From an uncultured Gluconobacter sp. (lineage in GTDB: Bacteria > Pseudomonadota > Alphaproteobacteria > Acetobacterales > Acetobacteraceae): a stretch of DNA of 60,260 bases. The notes below the pieces were generated by a model that did no database searches, was not told the DNA's origin, and saw only the letters and a list, made by a program, of their open reading frames with translations. Of the stretch, positions 38,913 through 48,396 are shown one piece after another. The stretch's first letter is position 1; every line of letters starts with the position of its first letter. The position numbers and the translations under genes are program-made. The stretch is from positions 1 to 60,260 of the forward strand of contig CALFLO010000097.1 in NCBI GenBank assembly GCA_937880175.1, given 5' to 3'.

Positions 38913-41747
38913 GTGACGCCAGAAAAACCTGATCTGGAAAAGCCTGATTCGGGAAAGCCTCATCTGGTACTGATCGACGGGTCTGGTTTCATCTTCCGTG
39001 CGTTCCATGCCCTGCCGCCGATGAGCAGCCCTGAAGGCGTGCCGGTCAATGCGGTTTACGGCTTTACGAACATGCTGTCGCGTCTGCTGCGGGACCATGT
39101 GGGGACGCATCTGGCCGTGATTTTCGACGCGGGCCGCGTGACGTTCCGCAACGAGATCTATCCGCAGTACAAGGCGCACCGGCCGGAAGCGCCGGAAGAT
39201 CTGCGTCCGCAGTTCGGTCTGATCCGCGATGCCACGGCGGCCTTCAACGTGCCGTCGATCGAGCTCGCCGGCTGGGAAGCGGATGATCTTCTTGCGGCCT
39301 ATGCAAAAGCGGTCGTGGAAGAGGGCGGCTGCTGCACCATCATTTCGTCCGACAAGGATCTGATGCAGCTCGTGCGTCCCGGCGTCGAGCTGATGGACCC
39401 GATGAAGCAGAAGCCGATCCGCGAAGCCGAGGTCGAGGCCAAGTTCGGCGTCCGCCCCGATCAGGTCGTGGATGTGCAGGCCCTGATGGGGGATTCTACG
39501 GATAACGTCCCCGGCGTTCCCGGAATCGGCCCGAAGGGTGCCGCGCAGCTCGTGAACGAGTATGGCACGCTGGAGCAGATCCTCGCCGCCGCGCCGGGCA
39601 TGAAAGCCTCCAAGCGGCGTGACAATCTGATCGAACATGCTGAGGCCGCGCGCATGTCCCGCAGGCTGGTGCTGCTGGATGACAACGCACCGATGCCGCA
39701 GCCGATCAGCGAACTGGGCTGCCGCGAACCTGTCCGTGAGACGCTTCGGGACTGGCTGGAGGAAATGGGGTTCCATTCCACCATCCAGCGGATGGGGCTG
39801 GGTCTGGCCGCAAAGCCGCGTCCGTTCACACGCCAGATTGTCCGACCTGAGGAGAAGGCGGCGGAACGGGACGACGCTGCGACAGTCGCGATCCCCGATG
39901 CGGCTTATGGTCCCTACGAGACCGTGACGGATCTGGACGCGCTGGACCGCTGGATTGCGGACGCGCGTGCCGCAGGTGTGGTGGCCGTCGATACCGAGAC
40001 GGACAGCCTCAATGCGCGGCAGGCCAATATGGTTGGGCTGTCGCTGTCAGTCGCGCCGGGGAAGGCCTGTTATGTGCCGTTCCTGCATGAAGTGACGCGC
40101 GATCTTCTGGAAGAGGCACCGGCGGACGAGCCCGCCAGCCGCCAGCTTGATCGTGCCGAGGCGCTGGAGCGTCTGGCTCCGCTGCTGCGCGATGCGTCCG
40201 TTCTGAAAGTGTTCCAGAACGCGAAATACGATCTGACCGTTTTCCGTGGCGCAGGCATCCCCGAGATCACGCCCATTGATGACACGATGCTGATTTCTTA
40301 TGCCCAGTCCGCCGGTGAGCACGGGCAGGGCATGGATGAGCTTTCGGAACTGCATCTGGGTCATACGCCTGTGCCCTATGATTCCGTGACGGGGACGGGC
40401 CGCAAGCGCATCCCGTTTGCTCAGGTCGCGATTGATGCGGCGACCGCCTATGCCGCCGAGGACGCGGATGTCACGCTCCGTCTGTGGCAGGTGCTGCGTC
40501 CCCAGTTGCGGACCCGTCAGGCTCTGTCGCTGTATGAGGAAATCGAGCGTCCGCTGATCCAGATCCTGACGGATATGGAAGACGCCGGTATCAAAGTAGA
40601 CGCGACTGAACTGCGTCGCATGTCCGTCGATTTTGCCGAGCGCATGGGCACAATCGAGCAGGAGATCCACGAACAGGTCGGGCGCAGCTTCAATGTCGGC
40701 TCCCCCAAGCAGCTTGGCGAGATCCTGTTCGACGAAATGGGTCTGCCCGGTGGCAAGCGGACGAAAAGCGGAAGCTGGGGCACGGATTCCGGCGTTCTGG
40801 AATCGCTGGCCGAGCAGGGGCATGACCTGCCGCAGAAGATCCTGTCCTGGCGTCAGCTGGCCAAGCTGAAGTCCACTTATGCCGATGCGCTGGTCCAGCA
40901 GATGGATCAGGATACGCAGCGGGTGCATACGTCCTTCCAGATGGCCATCACCACGACGGGACGGCTGTCTTCCAACGAGCCGAACCTTCAGAACATCCCC
41001 ATCCGCACCGAAGAAGGCGCGCGTATCCGCAAGGCGTTCGTGGCGGCTCCGGGCTGTGTTCTGCTCTCGGCGGATTACAGCCAGATCGAACTGCGTCTTC
41101 TGGCCCATGTCGCCAAGATCGAACCTTTGCTTGAGGCGTTCCGTCTGGGGCAGGACATTCATGCCCGCACGGCGTCCGAAGTGTTCGGTATTCCGCTTGA
41201 AGGCATGGACCCGCTGACCCGTCGCCGGGCCAAGGCCATCAATTTCGGCATCATTTACGGTATTTCGGCCTTCGGTCTGGCGCAGCAGCTCCAGATTTCG
41301 CCGGGCGAGGCGCGGTCCTATATCGACGCCTATTTCGCCCGTTATCCCGGCATCCGCGCCTATATGGAGCGGACCAAGGAAGAGGCGAAAAAGCACGGCT
41401 ATGTCACAACGCCGTTCGGGCGCCGCTGCTATGTGCCGGGCATCTCGGAAAAGAACGGGGCCCGTCGCGCCTATGCGGAGCGTCAGGCCATCAATGCCCC
41501 GCTTCAGGGCGGAGCTGCGGATATTATCAAGCGCGCCATGGTTCATCTGGCGCGGCGTCTGCCAGCCACGGGGCTGAAGGCGAAAATGGTTCTTCAGGTG
41601 CACGATGAACTGCTCTTCGAAGTCGAGGAGCAGGACGCAAAGGCCCTGGCAGAGTTCGTTCGCACGGAAATGGAAGGGGCCGCCACACTCGACGTGGCCC
41701 TTGAAGTAGAAACCGGTATCGGCCCAAGCTGGGCTGACGCACATTAA
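38913..41747 (+). CDS. polA: DNA polymerase I
   Basis: 944 residues, GTG start at 38913 with GGGAGA upstream. Residues 1-300 are the 5' nuclease (LIDGSGFIFRAFHAL, GWEADDLLAAYA, MGDSTDNVPGVPGIG). Residues 340-530 are a 3'-5' exonuclease with intact acidic residues (VAVDTETDSL, QNAKYDLTVF, AAEDADVTLRL). The polymerase has motif A SADYSQIELR (about 717), motif B RRRAKAINFGIIYG (about 769) and motif C LQVHDELLFEV (about 893). Fills gaps and removes primers. Confidence 0.98.
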   Translation: MTPEKPDLEKPDSGKPHLVLIDGSGFIFRAFHALPPMSSPEGVPVNAVYGFTNMLSRLLRDHVGTHLAVIFDAGRVTFRNEIYPQYKAHRPEAPEDLRPQFGLIRDATAAFNVPSIELAGWEADDLLAAYAKAVVEEGGCCTIISSDKDLMQLVRPGVELMDPMKQKPIREAEVEAKFGVRPDQVVDVQALMGDSTDNVPGVPGIGPKGAAQLVNEYGTLEQILAAAPGMKASKRRDNLIEHAEAARMSRRLVLLDDNAPMPQPISELGCREPVRETLRDWLEEMGFHSTIQRMGLGLAAKPRPFTRQIVRPEEKAAERDDAATVAIPDAAYGPYETVTDLDALDRWIADARAAGVVAVDTETDSLNARQANMVGLSLSVAPGKACYVPFLHEVTRDLLEEAPADEPASRQLDRAEALERLAPLLRDASVLKVFQNAKYDLTVFRGAGIPEITPIDDTMLISYAQSAGEHGQGMDELSELHLGHTPVPYDSVTGTGRKRIPFAQVAIDAATAYAAEDADVTLRLWQVLRPQLRTRQALSLYEEIERPLIQILTDMEDAGIKVDATELRRMSVDFAERMGTIEQEIHEQVGRSFNVGSPKQLGEILFDEMGLPGGKRTKSGSWGTDSGVLESLAEQGHDLPQKILSWRQLAKLKSTYADALVQQMDQDTQRVHTSFQMAITTTGRLSSNEPNLQNIPIRTEEGARIRKAFVAAPGCVLLSADYSQIELRLLAHVAKIEPLLEAFRLGQDIHARTASEVFGIPLEGMDPLTRRRAKAINFGIIYGISAFGLAQQLQISPGEARSYIDAYFARYPGIRAYMERTKEEAKKHGYVTTPFGRRCYVPGISEKNGARRAYAERQAINAPLQGGAADIIKRAMVHLARRLPATGLKAKMVLQVHDELLFEVEEQDAKALAEFVRTEMEGAATLDVALEVETGIGPSWADAH

Positions 41748-41760
41748 AGACAGGAAGGTC

Positions 41761-42369
41761 ATGCAGACCAATCACGAACGCCGCAAGCGGGTCGGCAATC
41801 GCATCATCTGGGGCGTTCTCGCCGTGGCGGCCGTTCTGGGATATGTCGGCTTCCATCTGGCGTCCAATGGCGGTCCGGGCCTTCTGGTCCAGTCCAACGG
41901 CAATGAGGTCGGCGGCAGCTTCCGTCTGGACTCGCTGGGCGAGAGCACCGTCACCGAAGGCGATTTCCACAACACCTGGATGCTGGTTTGGTTCTTCGAC
42001 GCCAACTGCCCCGAGGACAAGTGCCAGCCTGTGCTGAAGAGCATGGATCAGGCTCTGGTGACGCTCCGGGCAGAAGGCATCCGCGTCTCGCCGCTTGCAG
42101 TGTCCCTCAACCCGTTCGATGAGACTGATGCGCTGCGGGAATACGTCATTCCCGTCGCACCCCATGTGATGCCCTTCACGGGAACGCCGAACATGATCAA
42201 GGCCATGACGGCCGAATATCATGCGCCGCTTCAGAAGGAAGGGGACCATTTCGTTCCCGCGCCGCAGATCGTCATCATGGATCCGAACGCGCGCTATGTC
42301 GGCACTATTCCGGCCGACGGCAATGCGGATGTGCTGATTGCGCGTCTGCGTGAACTCGCGAAGCGCTGA
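41761..42369 (+). CDS. SCO1/SenC-like membrane-anchored thioredoxin-fold protein
   Basis: 202 residues. N-terminal membrane anchor (IIWGVLAVAAVLGYVGFHLA), then the thioredoxin-like domain: GGSFRLDSLGESTVTEGDFHNTWMLVWFF, metal/redox motif NCPEDKCQP, and the late APQIVIMDPNARYVGTIP. SCO proteins deliver copper to cytochrome oxidase. The Cys pair here is C-x4-C instead of the usual C-x3-C. Its stop abuts the next start (TGAATG). Confidence 0.85.
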   Translation: MQTNHERRKRVGNRIIWGVLAVAAVLGYVGFHLASNGGPGLLVQSNGNEVGGSFRLDSLGESTVTEGDFHNTWMLVWFFDANCPEDKCQPVLKSMDQALVTLRAEGIRVSPLAVSLNPFDETDALREYVIPVAPHVMPFTGTPNMIKAMTAEYHAPLQKEGDHFVPAPQIVIMDPNARYVGTIPADGNADVLIARLRELAKR

Positions 42370-44025
42370 ATGAAGCGGGGGGCTGCGCTTCTTGCTGCCG
42401 GGCTGTTTCTGGGGCTGGGGGCGTCTCAGTCCCGCGCTCAGGAGCAGACCCCGCCTGACTGGAACGGCATTACGCTCGGCAGCCCCCATCGTGGCGGAAC
42501 CCTGCATCTGACGGCGGACGGCCCCGGCGGAACGCTGGATCCGCAGATCAATTACGGCACCCAGTATATGCAGGTGTTCGTCAACATGTACGACCCGCTC
42601 CTGACCTTCCGTCTGGCGCGGGGAGCGGCAGGGCTTGAGGTCGTGCCGGACCTCGCCGATGCCATGCCGGTCATCAGCCCCGATGGTCTCACATGGCGCC
42701 TGCATCTGCGTCCGGGGCTGCATTTTTCCGATGGTGCGCCCGTTCGTGTCGAAGACGTGGTGGCCTCATTCCGCCGGATCTATCGTGCTGGCAGCCCGAC
42801 TGCGGCCTCGTTCTATGGCGGCATTGCAGGCGCTGCGGAATGTCTGGAAACGCCCGATCGCTGCACGCTTCCCGGCGTTGAGGGGCATCCGGAAACCGGC
42901 GAGATCGTCTTTCATCTGACGAAGCCGGATGGCGAATTTCTCTACAAGCTCGCATTCCCGCACGCCGTGATCCTGCCGGCCTCCACGCCAGTTCATGACA
43001 CGGGCGGAGCAACGGTTCCTGGAACCGGACCGTACCGCATCACGCAGTACGATCCGGGACACGGGATGGTTCTGGAGCGCAATCCGTACTTCCATGTCTG
43101 GAATCCGCAGGCTCAGACGGACGGCTTCGTGGACCGGATTGAATATGATTTCGGTCTGTCAGACGAAGCACAGATCACGGCAGTCGAGCAGGGCCGTTAC
43201 GACTGGATGCTGGATGCCAAGCCTGCGGACCGCCTCGGCGAACTGGGGTCGAAATACACGTCGCAGGTTCATATCGAGCCGTTGCTGGGCCTGTATTATC
43301 TGGCGATGAACACGCACGAAAAGCCGTTCACGGACGTGCGCGTGCGCCGGGCTGTCAGCATGGCCGTCAACCGCCATGCCATGACGATCCTGTTCGGTGG
43401 CAGCGCGATTTCCGAGCCTTTGTGTCAGATGGTGCCGCATGGGATTCCGGGCGCCGATCTGGGGCTGGACTGCCCGCAGGATCTGGCGGGCGCGCGCCGT
43501 CTGATCCATGAAGCGGGAGCGGACGGCGCGTCCGTTACGCTGGTCGTTCCCAACCGCGCCATGGAACTTGGGATGGGCACCTATCTGCGCAATGCGCTGC
43601 AAGCCGCCGGGCTGAACGCCCAGCTTCGCCCGATCACGGCCGGTCTTGCGGAATCCTACGAACAGAACACCGCCAATCACGTCCAGATCGCGCTGTCCTA
43701 CTGGTTCGCGGATTACCCGTCCGCCTCAACCTTTCTGGATGACCTGTTCGGCTGCGACAATTACCATCCCAACTCGGCTGTCTCCCCGAATTTTACAGGC
43801 TTCTGCGACCAGCACGTCCAGTCCCTGTTCGATCAGGCTAAGACCCAGACGGATCCCGTCAAAGCCTCCCCGATCTGGCAGGAGGCCGGACATGCCATCA
43901 TGCAGCAGATGCCCGGCGCTCCCATGATCCAGATGAAAACGGTCGATTTTGTCTCGAAACGGCTCGGGAACTATTATGCGACGCTTCTGAGCCACATGCT
44001 GTTTTCGCATGTGTGGGTGCAATAA
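42370..44025 (+). CDS. Oligopeptide-type ABC transporter substrate-binding protein
   Basis: 551 residues, family 5 solute-binding protein. Signal peptide GAALLAAGLFLGLGASQSRA. Family features: GGTLHLTADGPGGTLDPQ, MYDPLLTFRL, LTWRLHLRPGLHFSDGAPVRVEDVVASF, GTGPYRITQYDPGHGMVLERNPYF, and DVRVRRAVSMAVNR. No permease or ATPase gene adjoins it; it sits directly behind the SCO-like gene with no gap. Confidence 0.92.
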   Translation: MKRGAALLAAGLFLGLGASQSRAQEQTPPDWNGITLGSPHRGGTLHLTADGPGGTLDPQINYGTQYMQVFVNMYDPLLTFRLARGAAGLEVVPDLADAMPVISPDGLTWRLHLRPGLHFSDGAPVRVEDVVASFRRIYRAGSPTAASFYGGIAGAAECLETPDRCTLPGVEGHPETGEIVFHLTKPDGEFLYKLAFPHAVILPASTPVHDTGGATVPGTGPYRITQYDPGHGMVLERNPYFHVWNPQAQTDGFVDRIEYDFGLSDEAQITAVEQGRYDWMLDAKPADRLGELGSKYTSQVHIEPLLGLYYLAMNTHEKPFTDVRVRRAVSMAVNRHAMTILFGGSAISEPLCQMVPHGIPGADLGLDCPQDLAGARRLIHEAGADGASVTLVVPNRAMELGMGTYLRNALQAAGLNAQLRPITAGLAESYEQNTANHVQIALSYWFADYPSASTFLDDLFGCDNYHPNSAVSPNFTGFCDQHVQSLFDQAKTQTDPVKASPIWQEAGHAIMQQMPGAPMIQMKTVDFVSKRLGNYYATLLSHMLFSHVWVQ

Positions 44026-44048
44026 AGACGCATCGTATCGATAACGTC

Positions 44049-45029
44049 TTACGGTTTCGGCGGAGCAATCCATAAGGCTTCATGCGGATAATCGACAGTA
44101 ATTTTGAAGCGCCCATAAACATTCGCGCCTGCGGCTCCCACGACCGTTTGCCCCATCCACAGGCTCATGCGCTGGGGGCCGAAGTTCACATCGGGGCGTT
44201 CGGTAAACCAGACGGGGCCGACATGAAGTGTGCCCAAAGCAACATCCGGTACCCGGATCAGGCGTGTTCCGGGGATGAGACGATCACCGTTCAGCACTAC
44301 GGGCCATTCAGGATGACGGGCATGCCACCGGTTGAAAATGCTCGTGACGATATAGGAGGTCACCCCAATCCCGTTCACGGTTGCAATGTTCCGGGATGCT
44401 GCTCCGGATTGGGTGGGAAGCGCGGTTGCTCCCGTGTCGAACAGAAGAGTGATGGGCTCACCATCAACCGTCAGAACAACCCCAGGAAAATCACTGAGCC
44501 ATTGCCCGGCAGAGTTTTGGGCAAAGAGCAGTGGAATGCGCGTCGCACGGGCATCCGGACGCCATGATAGGCTTTCGACGCTAAGGCGCTGCGCCGGATA
44601 ATCGAATGTCCAGATGAAGTGCGAAAGATAGGCCGCTCCAAGAACGCCGTCATATCCAAGGTCCGGCAGATCGTTCGTGGCTGTCGCGGACACTCCGCAC
44701 GCTTCTGGCGCTGCCGGGACCGGAAGGCGTGTTGCAGTGGAGAAAGCGGGCATTCGTGCGCCATCGAAACTCAAGCCGGGCAGGCTGCATGTGATGGTCC
44801 GGGCTCCGAGCCGCTGCAGGACTGATGATTTCATGAGGTAGAGGGTGCCCATCCCTCCGCCACCTGTGTCGACGAGAAGCCGTATCGTCTGCCCCTTTGT
44901 GGTTTTGGGCGTGGCATAAAAATGCCCGGCTTCAAAAGTTGTAGGGATGACGCGCCCATTGGTTCCGGCATGCGCAATGCTCACGCTGCATAATGCCAGA
45001 CAAACAGGCAGCTTCCTGCGGCGCGTCAT
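44049..45029 (-). CDS. Exported aspartic-protease-like protein
   Basis: 326 residues. Signal peptide (LPVCLALCSVSIAHA). Two Asp-Thr-Gly motifs: RLLVDTGGGGMGTLY and TLLFDTGATALPT, as in retropepsin-like/two-lobed aspartic proteases; also DLGYDGVLGAAYLSHF, a typical flap-adjacent element of that family. Periplasmic. Whether it is proteolytically active is unknown. Confidence 0.75.
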   Translation of the reverse strand: MTRRRKLPVCLALCSVSIAHAGTNGRVIPTTFEAGHFYATPKTTKGQTIRLLVDTGGGGMGTLYLMKSSVLQRLGARTITCSLPGLSFDGARMPAFSTATRLPVPAAPEACGVSATATNDLPDLGYDGVLGAAYLSHFIWTFDYPAQRLSVESLSWRPDARATRIPLLFAQNSAGQWLSDFPGVVLTVDGEPITLLFDTGATALPTQSGAASRNIATVNGIGVTSYIVTSIFNRWHARHPEWPVVLNGDRLIPGTRLIRVPDVALGTLHVGPVWFTERPDVNFGPQRMSLWMGQTVVGAAGANVYGRFKITVDYPHEALWIAPPKP

Positions 45030-45071
45030 GTAGTGCTTCCCCTTGTTGCATGCTCAACAACCCTTTGCGGG

Positions 45072-46301
45072 TTACAGACCGATATCGCTGCGGAAGATCT
45101 TGTCCTCCCACTGGATCGCAGAGGCCCCTTCATAAGCCAACTTCCGGGCCTCTTCCGGCGTTGCAGCTTTCGCGCAGACCGTCAGGACGCGTCCGCCATC
45201 AGCGACCAGAACGCCATCGACCAGCTTTGTTCCCGCATGGAAGACCGAGACGCCCGGAACGGCTTCGGCGCGTTCGATGCCACTGATCCGCCCACCCTTT
45301 TTCGGAGCATCCGGATAGCCGTTCGCGGCCAGAACCAGCGAAATCGAGTGCTCGTCGGAAAACTCTGCCGCCGCATGGTCCAGACTGCCCTGCGCCAGAG
45401 CGGCGAGGATCGGCAGCAGGTCCGATTTCAGACGGATCAGGAGAGCCTGCGCTTCCGGGTCGCCGAAACGGACATTGTATTCGATCAGCTTCGGCCCTTC
45501 GGTGGTCAGCATCAGCCCGGCGAAGATCACGCCACGGAACGGCGTGCCACGACGGACCATCTCGGCCAGCATCGGGCGCACCATGATGTCGAGCGCCTTT
45601 TCCTGCATCTCGCGTCCGAAAGCGGGGGGCGGAGAAATCGCACCCATGCCGCCGGTATTCGGCCCGGTATCGCCATCGCCGAGGCGCTTGTGATCGCGTG
45701 CGGCACCGATGAGCACGGCCTTGTCGTCCGAGCAGAACGCGAAGAGCGAGACTTCCTCGCCGACCAGACATTCCTCGATCACGAGCGGCATGCCGAGCCT
45801 GCGGATGGCGTCTTCGGCCTCTTCAACGCTCTGCGCGACGACCACGCCCTTGCCGCCAGCCAGACCGTCCGCCTTGATGACGATCGGAGCGCCACGACGA
45901 CGCACGAACTCGATGGCCGGCGCTTCGTCTTCAAACTGCTCCCAGCGTGCCGTCGGAATGCCAGCCGCGTCCGCCACGTCCTTCGTAAACGCCTTGCTGC
46001 CCTCAAGCTGGGCCGCGGCCTTCGTCGGACCCGCACACGGAATGCGAGCCTCGGCGCAGGCATCTGCCAGACCGGCGACCAGTGGCGCTTCCGGACCGGG
46101 CACGATCAGATCGATCTGCTGCTCCTGCGCGAACTGCACCAGCCCTGCGACATCATCGGCCTTCAGCGGAACGAGCGTTGCGACAGACGCCATGCCCGGA
46201 TTGCCCGGTGCCGCATAAAGGGCAGTCAGGCCCGGTGAGCGCGCAAGACATGTAGCCAGGGCATGTTCACGCCCTCCGGACCCGACCAGCAAAACGCGCA
46301 T
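45072..46301 (-). CDS. purD: Phosphoribosylamine-glycine ligase
   Basis: 409 residues, normal for GARS. Joins glycine to phosphoribosylamine using ATP, the second step of purine synthesis. ATP-grasp features: LLVGSGGREHALA, PGPEAPLVAGLAD, APIVIKADGLAGGKGVVVA, DHKRLGDGDTGPNTGGMGA, GLMLTTEGPKLIEYNVRFGDPE. Divergent from xseA over 66 bp. A new start is not needed. Confidence 0.97.
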   Translation of the reverse strand: MRVLLVGSGGREHALATCLARSPGLTALYAAPGNPGMASVATLVPLKADDVAGLVQFAQEQQIDLIVPGPEAPLVAGLADACAEARIPCAGPTKAAAQLEGSKAFTKDVADAAGIPTARWEQFEDEAPAIEFVRRRGAPIVIKADGLAGGKGVVVAQSVEEAEDAIRRLGMPLVIEECLVGEEVSLFAFCSDDKAVLIGAARDHKRLGDGDTGPNTGGMGAISPPPAFGREMQEKALDIMVRPMLAEMVRRGTPFRGVIFAGLMLTTEGPKLIEYNVRFGDPEAQALLIRLKSDLLPILAALAQGSLDHAAAEFSDEHSISLVLAANGYPDAPKKGGRISGIERAEAVPGVSVFHAGTKLVDGVLVADGGRVLTVCAKAATPEEARKLAYEGASAIQWEDKIFRSDIGL

Positions 46302-46367
46302 TCCGCTTATCCTTTATTATGCAATCGTGGGCTTCGTTTGACGGCGTGCGTAGCATAGACTGACGCC

Positions 46368-47921
46368 ATGATGGAGAGTGATGGCGCATCGATCCGCGGG
46401 AATGTTCCGCAATATTCGGTTTCCGAGATTTCCGGGGCGATCAAACGCACGCTGGAAAGCGGATTCGGACGCGTCCGCGTGCGCGGTGAGATCACGGAAC
46501 TCAAGCGCTATCCGTCCGGCCATATTTACCTTTCGCTCAAGGACGAAGGCGGCAAGATCGCCGGTGTGATCTGGCGTGGCAGCGTCTCGCGTCTCGGCAT
46601 GGCGCCTGAGAACGGGAATGAAGTCATCGCAACCGGACGCGTCTCGGCCTATGGCGAACGCTCCAGCTACCAGCTTACTATCGACCGCATGGAGTTCGCG
46701 GGCGAGGGGGCTCTGCTCGCCAATATCGAGCGCTTGCGTCGCAAGCTGCTCGAAGAGGGTCTGTTCGACCCCGAGCGCAAGAAAGCCATTCCATTCCTGC
46801 CGTCTCTGGTGGGTGTCATCACGTCGCGTTCCGGCGCGGTGCTGCACGATATCATCACAACAATCAGCCGCCGCTTCCCACGCGACGTCCTGCTCTGGGC
46901 AGTTCCGGTGCAGGGAGAAGGCGCGGCGGCCCAGATTGCCGCCGCCATCGAAGGCATGTCCGTCCGACGTCCCCGCACGCCGGATGTTCTGATCGTCGCG
47001 CGCGGCGGCGGGTCTCTCGAAGACCTGATGGCCTTCAATGATGAACGCGTCCTGCGCGCCGTTGCAGCCTGTCCCGTGCCGGTCATTTCCGCGGTCGGCC
47101 ATGAAACCGATACGACGCTGATTGATCTCGTCTCGGACCGTCGCGCGCCCACACCGACCGCCGCCGCCGAAATGGCCGTGCCCCTGCGGTCGGAAATGGT
47201 CGCGGACATGGCGCATCGCAATGCGCGTCTGACGGGTGCGCTCACCCGCATCATCCAGACCGCGCGTGCACGGCTGGATCAGGCCGCCGCCCGTCTGCCG
47301 GACCTGCCGGGACTGCTGGATTCCGCCCGGATGCGGCTGGATGATCGCGGTCAGCGTCTCGATCTGGCACTCCCGTCCTTCGTCATGCGTATCCGCAACC
47401 GGCTCGACGCGCCGGGGATGCATCTGCCATCGCCGGAGCTTCTGATCGGACGCAGCCGCACGCGGTTGCAGGCCCTGCGTCTGCCCGCGCCCGAGGTCCT
47501 CGTCAGCCGCGCCCGTGCCCGCCTGACGGCGCCCACGACGCATCTGCCTAGCCCGGAACTGCTGATCGCACGTCGCCGCGCCGCCCTTCGGAGCGTGTCG
47601 GGGGAGCTGGATACGGCCTGGCAGCGTTCGCTCCAGAACTTTCAGCTCCGGACCGAGCGTCAGCGCCTGTCGCCGGAAGTTCTCAGAAGCGCCATCCGTC
47701 TCCAGCAGGCCCGGCTTCAGGGACTGGGTAGCCATCTTGAAGCCGTCTCTCCCCGCGCCATTCTCAGCCGGGGCTATGTCCTTGTGCAGGATGAGAACGG
47801 ACAGCCCGTCACAAGCGCGGAAGCCCGGCCTGTCGCCGATCGCGTCGTTCTGTCTTTCGCGGATGGAGATCGTGGGGCAAGACTGGACAGCCTGTCGCCG
47901 CAGGGCGATCTTGGGCTGTAA
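46368..47921 (+). CDS. xseA: Exodeoxyribonuclease VII large subunit
   Basis: 517 residues, start ATG 46368 (or 46371). OB fold first (YSVSEISGAIKRTLESGFGRVRVRGEI), then the catalytic region VGVITSRSGAVLHDI, DVLIVARGGGSLEDLMAFNDE, SAVGHETDTTLIDLVSD. The helical C-terminal part contains unusual repeats (LPSPELLIGRSRTRL, LPAPEVLVSRARARL, LPSPELLIARRRAAL). Degrades single-stranded DNA to oligonucleotides together with XseB, which is not in the window. Confidence 0.96.
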   Translation: MMESDGASIRGNVPQYSVSEISGAIKRTLESGFGRVRVRGEITELKRYPSGHIYLSLKDEGGKIAGVIWRGSVSRLGMAPENGNEVIATGRVSAYGERSSYQLTIDRMEFAGEGALLANIERLRRKLLEEGLFDPERKKAIPFLPSLVGVITSRSGAVLHDIITTISRRFPRDVLLWAVPVQGEGAAAQIAAAIEGMSVRRPRTPDVLIVARGGGSLEDLMAFNDERVLRAVAACPVPVISAVGHETDTTLIDLVSDRRAPTPTAAAEMAVPLRSEMVADMAHRNARLTGALTRIIQTARARLDQAAARLPDLPGLLDSARMRLDDRGQRLDLALPSFVMRIRNRLDAPGMHLPSPELLIGRSRTRLQALRLPAPEVLVSRARARLTAPTTHLPSPELLIARRRAALRSVSGELDTAWQRSLQNFQLRTERQRLSPEVLRSAIRLQQARLQGLGSHLEAVSPRAILSRGYVLVQDENGQPVTSAEARPVADRVVLSFADGDRGARLDSLSPQGDLGL

Positions 47922-47953
47922 TCTTTCCATCTGATCTGTGATCCGGAGTCTGC

Positions 47954-48313
47954 ATGCGTTCGTTCTGGTTGAGTCTTGTTGCCCTGCCGCTGCTGGCAGC
48001 GTGCGCCCAGCAGCCAACGGCTCCTGCGCATCCTGCCGCTCCTGCAACGCAGGCCAGAATCCCGCCGCAGGATTTCGCGCCCGGTCTGGCCGAGGAACCG
48101 TCTGAGGATGGCAAGAAGAAGCTGTTCAATGACCCGTCCGCGCCGCTGAACACCCCGCTTTGCGGTACAGCGCTTCAGGAACAGGCGAAGGCGGGTGCCG
48201 CGCTCTATCCGCAGAGTGTCGCCAGCACGAGTTCCTGCCCGCGCAATGCCTGTTTCCAGCCGCTGACCGGGACCTATATCGCAGCAAGCGGCGCGCAGAG
48301 CGTCTGCCGCTAG
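47954..48313 (+). CDS. Small Pro-rich lipoprotein
   Basis: 119 residues. Signal with lipobox LLAAC. Ala/Pro-rich linker, then a small domain with four Cys (TPLCGTALQEQA, SSCPRNACFQPLTGTYIAA, SVCR) that could form two disulphides. Family unknown. Probably co-transcribed with xseA (32 bp gap). Confidence 0.75.
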   Translation: MRSFWLSLVALPLLAACAQQPTAPAHPAAPATQARIPPQDFAPGLAEEPSEDGKKKLFNDPSAPLNTPLCGTALQEQAKAGAALYPQSVASTSSCPRNACFQPLTGTYIAASGAQSVCR

Positions 48314-48335
48314 AAAGCTTACGTCACACCAAAGA

Positions 48336-48371
48336 AAAAAGGCCGGTCGGGATATCCCGACCGGCCTTTTT
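48336..48371. terminator. Bidirectional terminator, 36-bp perfect palindrome
   Basis: AAAAAGGCCGGTCGGGAT and its exact complement form a perfect palindrome with T runs at both ends, so it can stop the lipoprotein transcript (plus) and the rne transcript (minus). Confidence 0.93.
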
Positions 48372-48396
48372 CATGTTCGGCGAAGACGCTGAAAGA

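Noticed and set aside
40047..41771. 574-codon open frame antisense to polA
   Set aside because: It mirrors the third-position GC bias of polA and has no recognisable domain; polA motifs are intact on the other strand.
46317..48047. 576-codon open frame antisense to xseA
   Set aside because: Arg/Gln/His-rich composition typical of antisense reading of a GC-rich gene.
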